A stretch of DNA of 64,000 nt from Phallusia mammillata (Eukaryota > Chordata > Ascidiacea > Phlebobranchia > Ascidiidae). The stretch covers positions 137,713 through 201,712 of the forward strand of contig QLIY01000136.1 in NCBI GenBank assembly GCA_003260075.1, written 5' to 3'. Of the stretch, positions 29,501 to 43,800 are shown in pieces. Position 1 is the stretch's first letter. Each line of letters opens with the position of its first letter. The translations under genes were made by a program, and so were the position numbers. The notes beneath the pieces were generated by a model. The model had not been told where the DNA came from. It saw only the letters and a list, made by a program, of their open reading frames with translations, and did not search any database.

Positions 29501-32500
29501 AACATGTTGAAACATGCACAAAACAAAACCATTAGGATTGGTAGCAATTTAACCAGCAGGCGATCGTTTGTAAATTTATAATTAAAAGTTTGTTAATCAT
29601 TGGATTAGTTTAATAAAACACAAACAATTGGTAAATTAAGTACGCTTTCGGCATTTTGGGGGACACAATAGACCACTTTTACTCGTGTCGGCAACGATAC
29701 ACAGAAAACTGACTGCTTGACTTACTTGAAGTCAACACTACGTAATTTCAAAAATACTTAGATTTGTAAGCAGATGCTACACACTTACCTTCTACTTCGT
29801 ACTCCGTTGCATTCTCGACCGAGGTGTATTCGAATGTTGCCATATCATCTCCGACTGAGACGGTCAGGCCTGGAGCAGGGGGAACTCCAGAAACTTTGTA
29901 AAAAGGTAAATGGTAAAGGACACGTTACAACGGGGATGTTACTTGGGGCACAGAAGCACTTACCCGCAGTTGCAGCGCCAAAGTTGGTCGTATTTGCTGG
30001 TGTAAAGTCTTCGCCCATGGCTGTCGAGTTTGTTGTATCCGAAGTGGCCTCACCATTCATTATCACACTTCCGTTTCTAAATATTTAAAAACTGTTAAAA
30101 TGCTTATCAATATGTCTGCAATAGCGTATTTTTAAGATTTTGCAGTTGTGATTAAAACATCGCATTTTTTTTGCTTGCAATCAAGATATTCCCTTTCTTT
30201 CTTTTGATCCCCGGATCAGTAACAATCCTTCAGGTTGTTGGATACAAATTTAAATATTTAAATTACAAACATAGCTGCGTATTCGAGACTACTATTTTAA
30301 GAAACCTAGTCTATGTCTCATTTCAAAGATATAAACGAATATTAAATTTATGTAAGGTTACAGTACTTAACACATCTTACAGTAATACAAAACTGTACTT
30401 TATGTAACACGATAAGCTTGAGATTTGACCGACCTGAAACTTGTGACTGTAAACGAGGTGTAGGTAAGATTCAAGCTTGCTGCGTTAAGTTCATCCAAAA
30501 AGGCACGTGCAAATAAATCGATTAGAGTCACAGAAGCGCTACTTGTTAAATCGTTAAGATCTGCACTGAAAACTCGACCAATCAGAGGGACACTGTACGG
30601 GATCACGATACTCCCTGTAATGATAAAACGGCTATAACGGCAGTAGAAACACAAACTATACAATACACCTAGGTTTGCAGGCATTAATTCGGTTTTACAA
30701 TAGAAGCTGACAACGTTGTGCGGTTGGTCAGACTGTTCTTTGTTAAATTATATTACATTTTGACTATGACTAAATAATGTTTACAAACCAGATGTATGTC
30801 AGTATATTTCTATTAAAAAAACGAAAAAATTTGCACATATATTTTACCAAAACGAACATGAATACATTAGACCAGGGCTTCTCAAACTGTGGGTCGCGAA
30901 ATATAATTTTGGGGTCGCAAAACATCTTGCGTTATTATGTTATTGTCCCAATAAATGGTATACGTACGAACAAAATCTATATAATGCAACAGTCGCATCA
31001 CCAGCTTTTAAATCGGATTGTAGAAATACCATATCTTGGCGACCCTATAAAAATCGCCTCGCGGGCTAAGTTTGGAAAGCCTGCGCAAGTGCATGTAAAC
31101 TATGCGACCCGCGCGAATTATCATAAAACTTATCTGGCCCGAAGTGAACAATGTTTGATGACCCCTGGGCTTTGCCCATCAAGGGGTAACGTAGAAATTT
31201 CTTTTCTAAATTGGAGTCGCAGAGCAAGAAAATTTGAGAAGCCCTGCATTAGACGACAAAAACCAGGCTTAAATCTTCTCGAAACCAAGACTAACTACAT
31301 GAAATATGCAGTTTAAAACAGTGTCAGTCTCGTGTATATCAAGTTTGTCCCCCCCCCCTCAGAGGGACACTGTACGGGATCACGATACTCCCTGTAATGA
31401 TAAAACTGCTATAACGGCAGTAGAAACACAAACAATACAATACACCTAGGTTTGCAGGCAGTAATTCGGTTTTACAATATAAGCTGACAACGTTGTGTGG
31501 TTGGTCAGACTGTTTTTTGTTAAATTATATTGCATTTTGACTATGACTAAATAATGTTTACAAACCAGATGCATGTCAGTATATTTCTATTAATAAAACG
31601 AAGTTTGAAGATTTGCATATATTTTCCCAAAACGAACATGAATACATTAGACGACAAGAACTTGGCTTAAATCTTGTCGAACCAGGACTAACTACACGAA
31701 ATCTGCAGTTTAAAACAGTGTCAGTCTCGTACTTCGATATGGCAGTATAACGCTTACGTGTCGACGTCGCTGTAGAAGGCGAGAAACTGGCCCCAGTAAT
31801 GATTGTAGTGGAACCTGTCTGCGTGAGAACCACAGCAGACACTGAGTAGTTGGTGTTAGGGTTAAGACCACAAATCTCCACTAGAGGTGTTGACGAGTTA
31901 GCCAGCGTCTCCATTCCCGCTTCCGCTCTTGCCTAAATATTCAAAAATTCACATTAAGTTCAACATGTAACATAATCCACCCTCTATGCCGTATTACTGT
32001 ACTGACATTATAAGAAATAAGTTTTAAACCGTTTTTTTTTGTCTTATCACAAATTTTGGTGGTAAAATTTGCACCCAAGTTGCTTAAACAAGTTTCTTTA
32101 AGATCATACATCTCTATTTCATGATTTTGACCTTTAATTCACCCAGTTGAGAACTTTGACTTAGTACTGTACGCTGAGTAATACTGTATACACCCAATAT
32201 TTGCAAATTACACTAGTCGTATGCAAAAGCATTATCAATATGAATAAAAGTAAGTTAACCTTTGGAACCAGAAACAAAATCGTACCTGATAATTACCGAA
32301 GCCAAAGGTCGGATCGACAAAGACAGTAATGCAAGTTGTTGTTGTAGAAACAATAACAGGGGCCAACAGGAGAGGAATTTCTGTAAGAACCAGTAAATAC
32401 GGTTTCACAACAAGCAAAAAATTCAAGAAAAAAGACGGATATACCTGACAATTTGAAATTACTTGTGCAACCAAAAACGAAAATATTTTAACATATTACG

Positions 32501-35500
32501 CATTTTGTGCAGCAAAACAAACCTTAGGCTGAACAATCTAAGCTGCAGTGGAATTTAAAGAAACGATGGGAATGTTTTTAGGTTGTTCTGACCTAACTCG
32601 AGTTAAAACGTTTTCATAATTAAAAAAAGCCCACATGCAAATTAAACAAATGCAAACGTCGGTGAAAAAATGCAATTGGCAGAAAAGCTCCGTAAGGTTA
32701 ATACAAATTAAACGTTTTCTGACCTTGCCTTACTTTTTAATTTTGCGTTTTTCATGCTTTAACCCCAACCAATGTTCCTTAAGTAGTTTTAAATTAGTCC
32801 GCAATAATTTTGTGACATTTTTTTCACTAACAATAGCAAACAACTCTCAAACGCAATTATTCACTTTTCTTCTTGTTAACATAGGCAATTAGCCTTCAAC
32901 TATAGTACATATTAAACAAAAATTTACTTTACTCTTTTCTCACCCAAACATAGACTGGAATTTTCAGCATAAAAACCCGCGCTGCACATGCACGTAAAGC
33001 TGCCAATGTTGTCGATACAGCCTGCGTTAGGCTGGCATGGTCCAGGGGTAGTGTCGCATTCATTGATGTTCTCACAAACTGTCCCATCACCCATGAATCC
33101 AACATTACAGGTGCAATTAAAACCACCCATTGTGTTGTCGCACGTAGATCTTTCGGCAGAACAATTGTTCAAAGAATCACTTGCACACTCGTCTGCACAT
33201 AAAAATGTTTTTGCTGTCATTAAAAATGCCTTTGGAAGCACTTGCAAGTGTACACGTATTTATGAAAATCTCCAGTTATAGGAACAAAATTTACCTGGTA
33301 AACTGTGAAATACCGGCTTGTTTTCACAAACTATTGTTGTAATTGCTTAAAAAGTGTTGGAAAAAGCACTTATTTTACATTTTTGACTTAACGCAAGTCC
33401 TACATTTGAAAAGGCTTGGCGCAATTTCTCGAAGTAAATAAACATGGCTGTTTAGCATAGACTTGACAGAGAATGAAAGCAAATCTGTTTTCGCGATACT
33501 TTGCTAACTATTACTACCTACCAATGTCAACACAATTTCCCCCTATCAACATGTATCCTGACGAACAAGTGCAGTTAAATCCTCCCAAGCTGTTTTCACA
33601 TTCAGAGTTCGAGGGGCATGCGGTACCATCCGTACATTCGTTGATGTCCATGCAAGTCTACAAGGAAGAAAAATACAGGAATTAAAACGAAACACAAAAC
33701 AGTTTAAAATCATAACCTACTAGTTCAAAGATCGGCCAAGTGAATTACAAATGCATATTTCAGTAGTGGTATTATTCCAATACGACATGATTGGAAATAA
33801 ACAGTGTCTGTTTAGCCTAATCAAATGTAATACTACAAAAACACAGCCAACACGTGCAAAAATATTTTCTTTCTAAATACTAGTAGGTCGACACAAACCT
33901 ATTTTATAAACAAAAAAGTTGGGACGATAAGTCATCATAATGTTAGTGTAATAAATAACTAATGTAACAAATATAAGCATGTTCCCAAAGGTTGCCGACC
34001 CCTGTTCTAGCGTGACTTTTGATAAAGAACAGTTATTCATCTGACAGAACATACGTTGACATCACAATAAACCATTGGGGACCAGTTGAACAAAAAACTA
34101 ATATTAAAAAGAAATGAAATCGACCCAGGACAAGTGGAAATCGGTTCCAATAATTTCACTTACCATTCCATCGCCAGAATATCCAGCAAGACAAATGCAT
34201 TGAAACGAGCCTAAGTTGTCCATACACATTGAGTTGTCAGCTGGACATACGTCTGCTGTAGAATTTGCACACTCATTGATGTTGTTACAGGTTTCGCCCA
34301 CCAGCTCGTATCCCTCCCTGGAAGAGTTACGTGGTTATCAACAGTGGTTAGAAAAATTTACAATAAAGACATTATTTAACAAAGTTGCCGTTCAACCGGT
34401 ATGGTGCTAGACAAAATACTCGTTCTTTTTTAATTACTTGTAATTCAGCTGACGTTTCGGCCTTCAGAACAATGAGGCTTCTTCAAACCAATGAAGTAAA
34501 ATTCGTACGAGCACACAGGCGATACAACAAACTCGTCCTTTTACTGACCTGCAGTTGCACATAAATGATCCGTCGTTGTTAAGGCACACTTGTGAGTCGT
34601 TGTTACAGGTTGTAGCAGTAATACACTCATCCACGTCAACGCAAGTGAAAACGTCACCACCCCTGCGTTAAAAGAATCGGTTGATCACAATTCTCCACTA
34701 AGGGCGTTATTGTAAAATGTCCAATCTTTACCTTTGGTATCCAGGATTACAGTCGCACTGAAATGATCCCTGGAGGTTTAAACATTCTGATGCCCTTACT
34801 GAACAGTTGTTGGCTGATGTACATTCGTCAACGTCCATGCACCCCCCCCCCCTCGTCCTTTTACTGACCTGCAGTTGCACATAAATGATCCGTCGTTGTT
34901 CACGCACACTTGTGAGTCGTTGTTACAGGTCGTAGCAGTAATGCACTCATCCACGTCAACGCATGTGAAAACGTCACCACCCCTGTGTTAAAAGAATATG
35001 TTCATCAAAATTTTCGTAATTGTAAAATGCTTAATGCATACCTTTGGTATCCAGGATTACAGTCGCACTGAAATGATCCCTGGATGTTTAAACATTCTGA
35101 TGCCATTACTGAACAGTTGTTGGCTAATGTACATTCGTCAACGTCCATGCACAGACTGCCGTTCTTTACATACCCAGCATTGCATTCGCAGCTAAAAGCA
35201 GAATAAGTTGTGTTTATGGTTTGACACTTAAATACTGAACAAAGGTTAAGAAAATAACTGATTGTAATTCAACGGCTGATTGCCAACATGCAAACATGCC
35301 TAACCTGCTTTTCTGAGACAAACTAAGGCGTAACAACAAAGCTTGCTTTTATCCTGACCAACTCACAGTAGCAAAAAGTGGTTTCAACGGTAAATTCAGT
35401 TACCTGAAGTTTCCAACTGTGTTTACACACTCTGAATTCAATACGGAGGCACAAGGCATACTTCCATCATTACATTCATCAACATCATCGCATCGTGTGT

Positions 35501-38500
35501 TGTTTGTAGTATTTACGCTGAATCCGGCGTTGCACGAGCAGTTGAAATTTTCGAAAATCGGTTGGCAATTTTGTTCACACGGATTTGATTCACATAAGTC
35601 TACCGTGGAGCAGTTCCGTCCGTCACCTAAGACACAAAAGTTAACCCTGAGGCAACAGCAAAGATTATGTTTTGTCATTGCAACGCCAATACAGTCATAC
35701 GCGTTTAGGTATAATTTCTTTTCTTTCAAGTTACTTTATCTTTTTTACAATAGTTGTCACTTTTAAAGTTTAAAAACAGGCATTTATGCAAATATCAATA
35801 TTAATATTAAAAAAAAAACTTTAGAGACAACAACGTGAGGAAACTAGATAAATGCGTTCATCGTGAAATTTGTCCTTTGAGCCCCCCCCCCCCAAGTTTA
35901 AAAACAGGCATTTATGCGAATATCAATATTAACATTAAAAAAAAACTTTAGAAACAACAACGTGATGAAACTAGATAAATGCGTTCATCGTGAAATTTGT
36001 CCTTTGAGCCGCAGTTTTTCACACTTCAGCAGTTTTTCACACTTCGGAGGGGGTTTGAGTAGAAATGTATTTTTACCTATTGTTCCTTCTGGACAATCGC
36101 TACAGTTAAATCCAGTTCCCGGCGCGGCAACATCTGTGCAATTCACACCGGTGAAACATGCGGACATGACACACTCATTTCGATCCTCCGAACATCTTTC
36201 TCCGTCGTAAGCGTCGGTGCACAAACATCCAACAATCTGGTAATTATAGAGAGGTCAAAACAAGTGAAAAACAAAATTTGTCTTTCTTCTAACTTTAAAG
36301 GGGATTGCATCATATAGGTTACTGGACATTAATATTTACTGGAAACAAAATTAACAAGTGGCAAGTGGATAAAACTTGTTTGCTTGATATGTGCATGTGA
36401 GTGTTATGCTCAAAAGATAAGAAAGGCAACAGTGATTCACAGTTAAGTCCTGCTGTATCTATTATTAAAGAAGTTGCTTTGATAAACCAGTTTACGTTTT
36501 TACATAACAAATGCATTAGAATTTTTACCTATAGTATTTATACGGAACCAGGCTTAGGTAAAAAAAAAACAATATTTGTAGACTTACGATAAACTCGTTC
36601 GCTCCCGACAACGTTTCGTTAAACTGACAAGTTGCGTTGTTAAAGCAAGCGCACAGTTTTACAGGGATGGTCAAAGCCGCCACGCCACCTTGCGAGTCTG
36701 TAGCTTGGATAACTAATGACAAGTTGCCTGTGGTTATGTTGGGGTTCATCGGGGTCCAAGTTACAACACCGGTCACTAAAAACATATACATATATATAAT
36801 ATTGGTCACAATAGAACTACTGTAATGCTTATCAACGTCACTGCACTGATTGCTAGCAAATAAATCTGTTAGCTAAAGTCTTTCCTTAGTTTCTGCTACA
36901 ATGCTTGAACTTAACTTTTAGGTATTTTCAAGCTTACAATGCATGTAAACCGTTCATCGCAAAAACAACTGAGTTTAGATCATCCAAAAACATTTCCACT
37001 TGGGCCAAGTAGTTTTTATGCGTCATGTTTTAAACCCCCAAATACGGTCACACGGCCCAAATACCCAACATAAAAAAACAAGTATAAGTGTCGTTTTAAA
37101 GTTACTTGAGTCAACCACCCCCCCCCCTTTTATGCGTCATGTTTTAAACCCCCAAATACGGTCACACGGCCCAAACACCCAACATAAAAAAACAAGTATA
37201 AGAGTCGTTTCAAAGTTACTTAAGTCAACCGCGATTCCAGGTATGCTGTTGTCGGAAACGATATCAAAGGTAAATGTGTCACCATCAACGTCAGTAGCCA
37301 TCACAGTAAATGTTCCAGCTACGTTTAGTTCAACTTGGAAGAATCCGTCCACAAAATCACCATTGTCCACAATTGTAATATTTGGAGGATTGTTTTCTGT
37401 AAATTAAACGAAATTTTTAACAGTACAACAAGCATGCCTTGATATATTTTTTTAAATCACTGATTTTACCATTTGCTGTAGCTGCGGCCTGCGAACCGGT
37501 AGAAGCTGACAACGTGTTGGCGCCGATCTCTGTTCGATTCGTTGTAAGAACATCGTATAGACAAGTAGTCGATACTTGACCGTCGGATGTGCAGTTGGCG
37601 AGAGTCAGATTAAACAGTTCCGTTCCTCTTTGATCGGCAACAAGATCCTCGAGGAACGGCGGTTCGGTTGGATTGGTTGGATTGTGGAAAGCAAAATTAT
37701 CATTGCCCATGTTGGTGTAATTAAAAATACTTTCCATCTCACTAATTTGCCCTAGCAAGCAAACCACATTAGTCTTACCCTAATTTTCGGCATTGATTTA
37801 TTGCAATAACCTACAGCTTTGACCGAATGGGAATAAAAGACGCTCGGAAAGGGTTCCATTTAAAATGTCCACATTCGCAGTTGGCTGGAGGTCAGTAAAG
37901 TTCAGCATAGTGCCGTTGCGGAATTCGAAGTCGTCCTCCTTGTCTCCATTCCAATTGCCTTCGAGACACATTGTCGTTAATTTTACGTTCAAAATCTCTT
38001 CACACGTTATTCAGAAGCTTTACCCATCAGGCCTCGCATGTTTCCTCTCAAACTGTCCGAGCCAGTAAATGAGAGCGACAGAATTCCAGTTGTGACCGTT
38101 ATTTCCATTGTTGAGCCGCCTGGGAACTTTGCAGTGTGTGTTCCTTCGTCATTCACTGAGAGAGCTACACCTCCAAAAAGTTCTTCCACTACAAACAAAC
38201 CGAAAATCCATTGACTATACAAGTGCAACTTTTTAGTGTTACATGTTCACAGTGCCTTTTTGTGAGTTAAATGAATTATATCTATTGTATTTGGAACTAA
38301 AGATTTTTAAAAATGTTTAAACGAAATATTACTGTGTAAAAACGTTGACCCATAAACAAACGCAACGCAAACATTTACGCGTTTTTGCAGAAATCTATCA
38401 AATGTGGCTGCTCAAGAAAAGGGCAATTCAAAACTCTGTTTTCGTCCATAGTGACACACAAGTAAACAAAGCATATAACTACGCTTACTTGTGGTAAGAC

Positions 38501-40754
38501 CAGTAACGACTGCTCCATCAACTTTCACAATGATTTGTGTATCGTTGGTAGGGTCGGCTTCAAATTGAATCTGTGGGACATAAAACATGTTTCAAATGAT
38601 AGGCAAAAAGACATAAACTTGGCATTAGCGACTTTAACTGTTAACTGTATGTTATAACAATATCTAACAGTCCAACTACTTCACAAACTTAGTCTTAAAC
38701 TTACCCTTGAGGAGTTGTTGGCAATGTCTTGGGCTGCAAAGGCGCTAAACGCGGTTGCATCAATCGGCGATCCGTCACTGTTCACCGCTTGTTGTGTTCG
38801 GGCTTGCAGGACGAACAAATCCGGCGAGTAAACAAGCATGTATTCGCCACGTCCGTTGAAAGTGTACTGAGCTCCATCAATCGTTGTGATGTGAGGATCG
38901 CCGAACGTAAAACCTGCAATGCGGGATGTTTCAAGCAGTGTTTTATCCTAACTAGAGTGTCACAATAGAGGTACTAACATAAAAACTATCATCAGACAAG
39001 TTTGCTACATTAAAACTTAGTTTTTAACCCTCAAACTTAACTGATCTAAAGCGACAGTGATTTTTACGCCACCTAGCGGAAATTGCCAAAGTTTTAGATA
39101 TTACGTTTGTATAGTTCTACCAGATGCTATGGCACCAGGTGGTGCCATTTTTATGTGGTGCTGCATAGGCACATTGTTTACCACTTCATTCGATATAGGA
39201 ACAATTGTGATTTTTCAATTACAAACGTTTGTTGATTTAATTTTAAAATGCTTTAAATAAAGTTTTCTATAATTTTAAAGATAAATCAACGCACTGGAGA
39301 TCACTCCAAGTAACTTACAAAATAAGATGCCAATTAAGTTAATAAATAAAACTCACTTGGGAAAACTGGAACGTAATTGTTACAACTTGCAGGTGGACGT
39401 CTTCTATTGTACATGTCACAGAAACCAGCAGCACCGCTCTCCAAGCAACACTGGCGACGCGGTATAAGATCACCCTCTGAAAAGACAAGATAAAGTAAAA
39501 TTAACGGCATTTCACATCAAAAAAATCATCAGGTAAATGAATACTTACCAAGCGACATTCGCAGTTGCTCGTCGAAAACGGTTTGGTTTCTTCGATGGAC
39601 AAAACCATCGCTGTCCAAGATGGGGATTTGGAATCGTTCCGCTCGACTACTCAGTGGACCACCCCCCCCCCCCCCCCCCCCCCCAACCAACCATCGAAGA
39701 TGATCCAGAAAAAGAAGAATCTCCGCAATCCCCGCCGATAGCAGCAGCGTGGACCCGTTCCACGGAAAGGTTGGTAGCATTGGTTGAAAAGGCCTAAAAA
39801 AGTGTCAGTTAAGCAACATGAAGTGCATTGTGTAATTAGGTGTCGGCTTTTGGTGCAGTTCATATTAATGCACATTGTGTATGAATGTTAGGAGGTAGAA
39901 AATCGCCGCCTATTTAAAACATTGTATTGTCCATCAAGTCGATATGTCTACAACATAATGTTATGTTAATCAAGTTTAGCCGAAATAAATTAATGGTCTC
40001 ATTTTCACACAAAAATATTTTACGATGTAATTAGGAAATTTTTTTTAAAAGTTTATGCAACTCAAACGTTTTAATTTTACACCAAAATTAGTAATTATGA
40101 GCTCAGTTACAATTTATATTCTAACTTTGATTCACAACAACTTAATACAAAACGTAACTTACTGTCCATTTCCCATTCCGCTGTGTCCGTCGTTGTGAAA
40201 CCAAAACCTGGCAAGAAGTTGTTTATTACATGGAAGATGTAATCCACCGAAACAATAAAACGAGGGTCAATGATTCCCCCCCCCCACTGTTGCATATCAA
40301 CTGACATACCCCACTATGCCAATATACTTTACGTTAATATATGTTTATTCCGTAATTACCAAGTCTCTGCACTCTTTGGTCTGGTCTGTACATTCCCTGC
40401 GTCTCTGTAAATCGCAATTCCCTTCCGTTGGTATATCCGATCAGTGCATTGCCCCCCCCCCAGCTCGAAGCAGGGACAAGGCATCGACGAAGGCACGTAA
40501 GTTGTAGATACGTCTTTCACGTACCAACTCACACAGCCGCAACGGGACTCCTGAAGAGGAGTTTTGACTGGGGTCAAATGGTAAAAGTATTGACCAGGTT
40601 GTCTTCCATCTGCAATTAAAAACAGTTTATTTTCTGAATTTCAGTGGGCAATAGTATAATGAGGTGACTGTTGCATATCAACTGACATACCCCACTATGC
40701 CAATATACTTTACGCTAATACACGTTTATTCCGTAGTTACCATTACGCTGCACT

Positions 40755-40808
<54 letters not shown>

Positions 40809-43800
40809 TAACCCGGTTTGCCACAACATGGCTTCCTCTTTATACAAGTAGATGGCGTAAGTGTCGCATCCGTCACTTGCAAGAACAGCTTGGAATGTGC
40901 TGGGCTGTTAAAAAAGACGAAGAAAACAATGTTTGAAACATAACAAAAACTTACAGGTTGATGATAATCTAGATTCTAGAACTTATATAATGCTTATTGC
41001 TAAAAAAGCAAGAATGGCTAATGACAAAAGTGCCAAAAGATGCCAAATACAGGAGAAAACCAGCGGCGAAAAACCAACATGCGGCCTTTGAAGTATCTAA
41101 ATGTTTAAGGGCCTAAACTAGGAGATATGGTGCATTACGACTATCATTTCTAGTTTCTAGTTTAAACCTTTCTGTTAATTTGACTACATGACTAAGTAAG
41201 CAAATAACGGATAGTCAAATTTGTATATTAAACAACACACCTCTAAAAGAGAAAACAATTCTTATACGTTTAACGAATGCAGACTAAATATAAAGACATT
41301 CATTCGTTTTTTATTATTCTAGCTTGACGATTGAAACACATTTATTGTTACCACATAAAACCGATCATATGGCGACCAGGAATTAGATTAGAGGTTAAAA
41401 GAGGTACGAATAGTAGAGGTAGCACTGCATAAGCCAAAAAAATATTTCTAATGTAGCCTCTGCGAGAGACGGTAATTGGTGAGGAAACATTTATAAACAA
41501 AATGATTTTTCATTCCCTGATCAAGTACTTACAAAGTTTCTGTGGTTTCTCTCAGGAAACATCACCACTTCGCTCCAAGTCGCCTTGTACACAAACACTG
41601 GATTGAAATTCGTAAGGTCAAATCGTTCCGAGATCCGCGTCCCAACTTCTTGCATAACAGCTGTTCCCGCAGCGTCAAGCGAAGATGCAATAGTGTCGTA
41701 CACCTTAAATAAAAGTGTCTCGATGAAAATGGCATTCCAAACTCGTCTGTACTTTTTTCAGGTGGTTTATTAAAAATAATACCGTATTAATAATTAAAAA
41801 ACGCATTCACTTACTTGATAGTATACGCGACCGTCGTTGTTGGTGCTAGGTTGAAAATCGTCCCAGAACGGTGCAAGAATGGCCAAGGTTTGATCCGCAA
41901 AACCATTTGCGTATGGTCGGTATAAACTGCCGACGTAGTAAAACGCGGGACCCATATTTATAAAGCCGTTAGAGGTGACTCGGAACTGGTTGAAATTTTC
42001 TTGGCCGAATGGGATGCTATACTCCGTCCTAGAAAGTATAGTTTGCAGTGGTTTATTTGTTTTGTAAACAAATCAATGTTTATATTCGTGTTGTGCGTTG
42101 GTGGTCAATTTCCAATGCACTTTTCTGCTAACAAAACTTTCGTATCCGAGGAAAAATTCGTACCGAGAAACAAATTAAAACCCATTCTGCAAGTGACCGT
42201 TTAACTTTTTATCGTAAAGAACTCCACGTTTTTACCTACAATACGCACTGTTATAACTTTTTTTTACCACTTTTGCTTTTACTTGCTTCTTGGTTTTAAC
42301 ATTTATTCATTTGATAATGACAAGTTGCCGTCAAAACGCTATGTGCACAAATATACGGTTTATTTCTGGTTAGGACTGTTAAAACCGTGAATTGTGTACC
42401 TAAACAATGGAAAAACAACAAAAAAACAACAACTACTTACTGGTAGGTAGAAGACGCCACATCGTCTCCCACTCGCAACAATGTATCACCTGCTGTATCA
42501 CCGAACGGCAGCAGAACCACCTCGAAACATGTAAAACCATCACCTCTGAAAGTACAATTATGTAAGTTATAGGTAAATCGCACTAGACAACCGCTTTTGT
42601 TACCTGAATCCTGTGTTGCAAGTACAAGTAAAGGAACTTCGTGTATTTATGCATGTTGCGTTGTTAGCGCAAGGCATAGTAAGACATTCATCGACATCCA
42701 CAGCACAAGTGTTACCTGTTGGAAAACACCCAACAATAAAGTCTCAAATAGTTTATAACTGAGCTAATAACAAATAAGCGATTTTAAATTTTTTATGAAT
42801 AAACATTCGTCTAAAGGCAAGAAAATTACTAAGGCCAACTGATAATTTAAAATATTTTAGGCGAAAGTAATTAAATCGGCCTGGGTTTCCTGATATGGGC
42901 AACATAAATTACTTAAAGTGCAACAAATTGGTTTTGAGTAACATCGCCAATAAATAAGTGACAAAGCACCAGTACTTTATAGCCCATACCGGTGTAGCCT
43001 GGTGGACAAGTACATGCAAAACTGGAATTAGTCGCTGAACACTGTCCGCCATTCTGACAAGGATTGGGATCACATGGTTGGAAAACATCACAGGTTCTGC
43101 CGAAGAAGAACTCGTTGCATTCGCAAGTAAAGGTCAACACTCCAGTCGTACATTGGCCATTGGGACAAGGGTCGGACTGGCATTGGTCGATCACTAAAAG
43201 TAAAAGTCAAGTCATGTAAAACAAATTAAAACTTAACAAACGGAACAAAGCTGACCAAGTACCATGAAAATACTTCTGTTTAAGTGCTTTTTTAACCAAT
43301 TCAGGGTAGTTTGAAAAAACCTTCACGAACCTTCGCATACGCCTTGGACGTTTTCATATCCAGCAAAACAGACGCACTCGGCTGTACCATCGTTCTGGTT
43401 TACACAGGTGGAGACCGTCTCGTCGCAAATACCAGGTCTCTCTTGGCAGGGCTGACCCGCTGTGCAAATGTCAGGATTGCTAGTTTCCATAAAGTTGTTA
43501 AGGCACACACACGCCTGTAGCTGGTCCAGACCGAGCACGCAATGGCCCTGCGTGCACTGACGAGTGCACAGTGAAACTGTAACGAGAATACCATATAAAA
43601 CACAATGGAAAAATTGTAGGCATACGCTTAACTTCATGATCACACGAAGTCAGGGGGCATCACTAGTCTGTTCGGTATCTGTTCAACTGGGTACTATTTT
43701 CAACTTACAAAATAATTCAACTGCAGGATTTGGTAAAAAATCAAACTGTTTACATTACCAAACATTTAAACTGCAGAATTGGGTAAAATTTAAACTGGAG

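Noticed and set aside
30777-31316. 179-residue plus-strand open frame
   Set aside because: It runs through the hAT insertion and flanking intron; no transposase motif or other domain, and it is absent from the empty-site copy.
43577-43643. ATG followed by a hydrophobic stretch upstream of the Cys-rich exon, a possible signal peptide and gene start
   Set aside because: The stretch overlaps a pyrimidine-rich tract ending in cag, and the phase-1 acceptor joins perfectly to the exon at 43955-44209. A splice acceptor explains it better, though a start here cannot be fully excluded.
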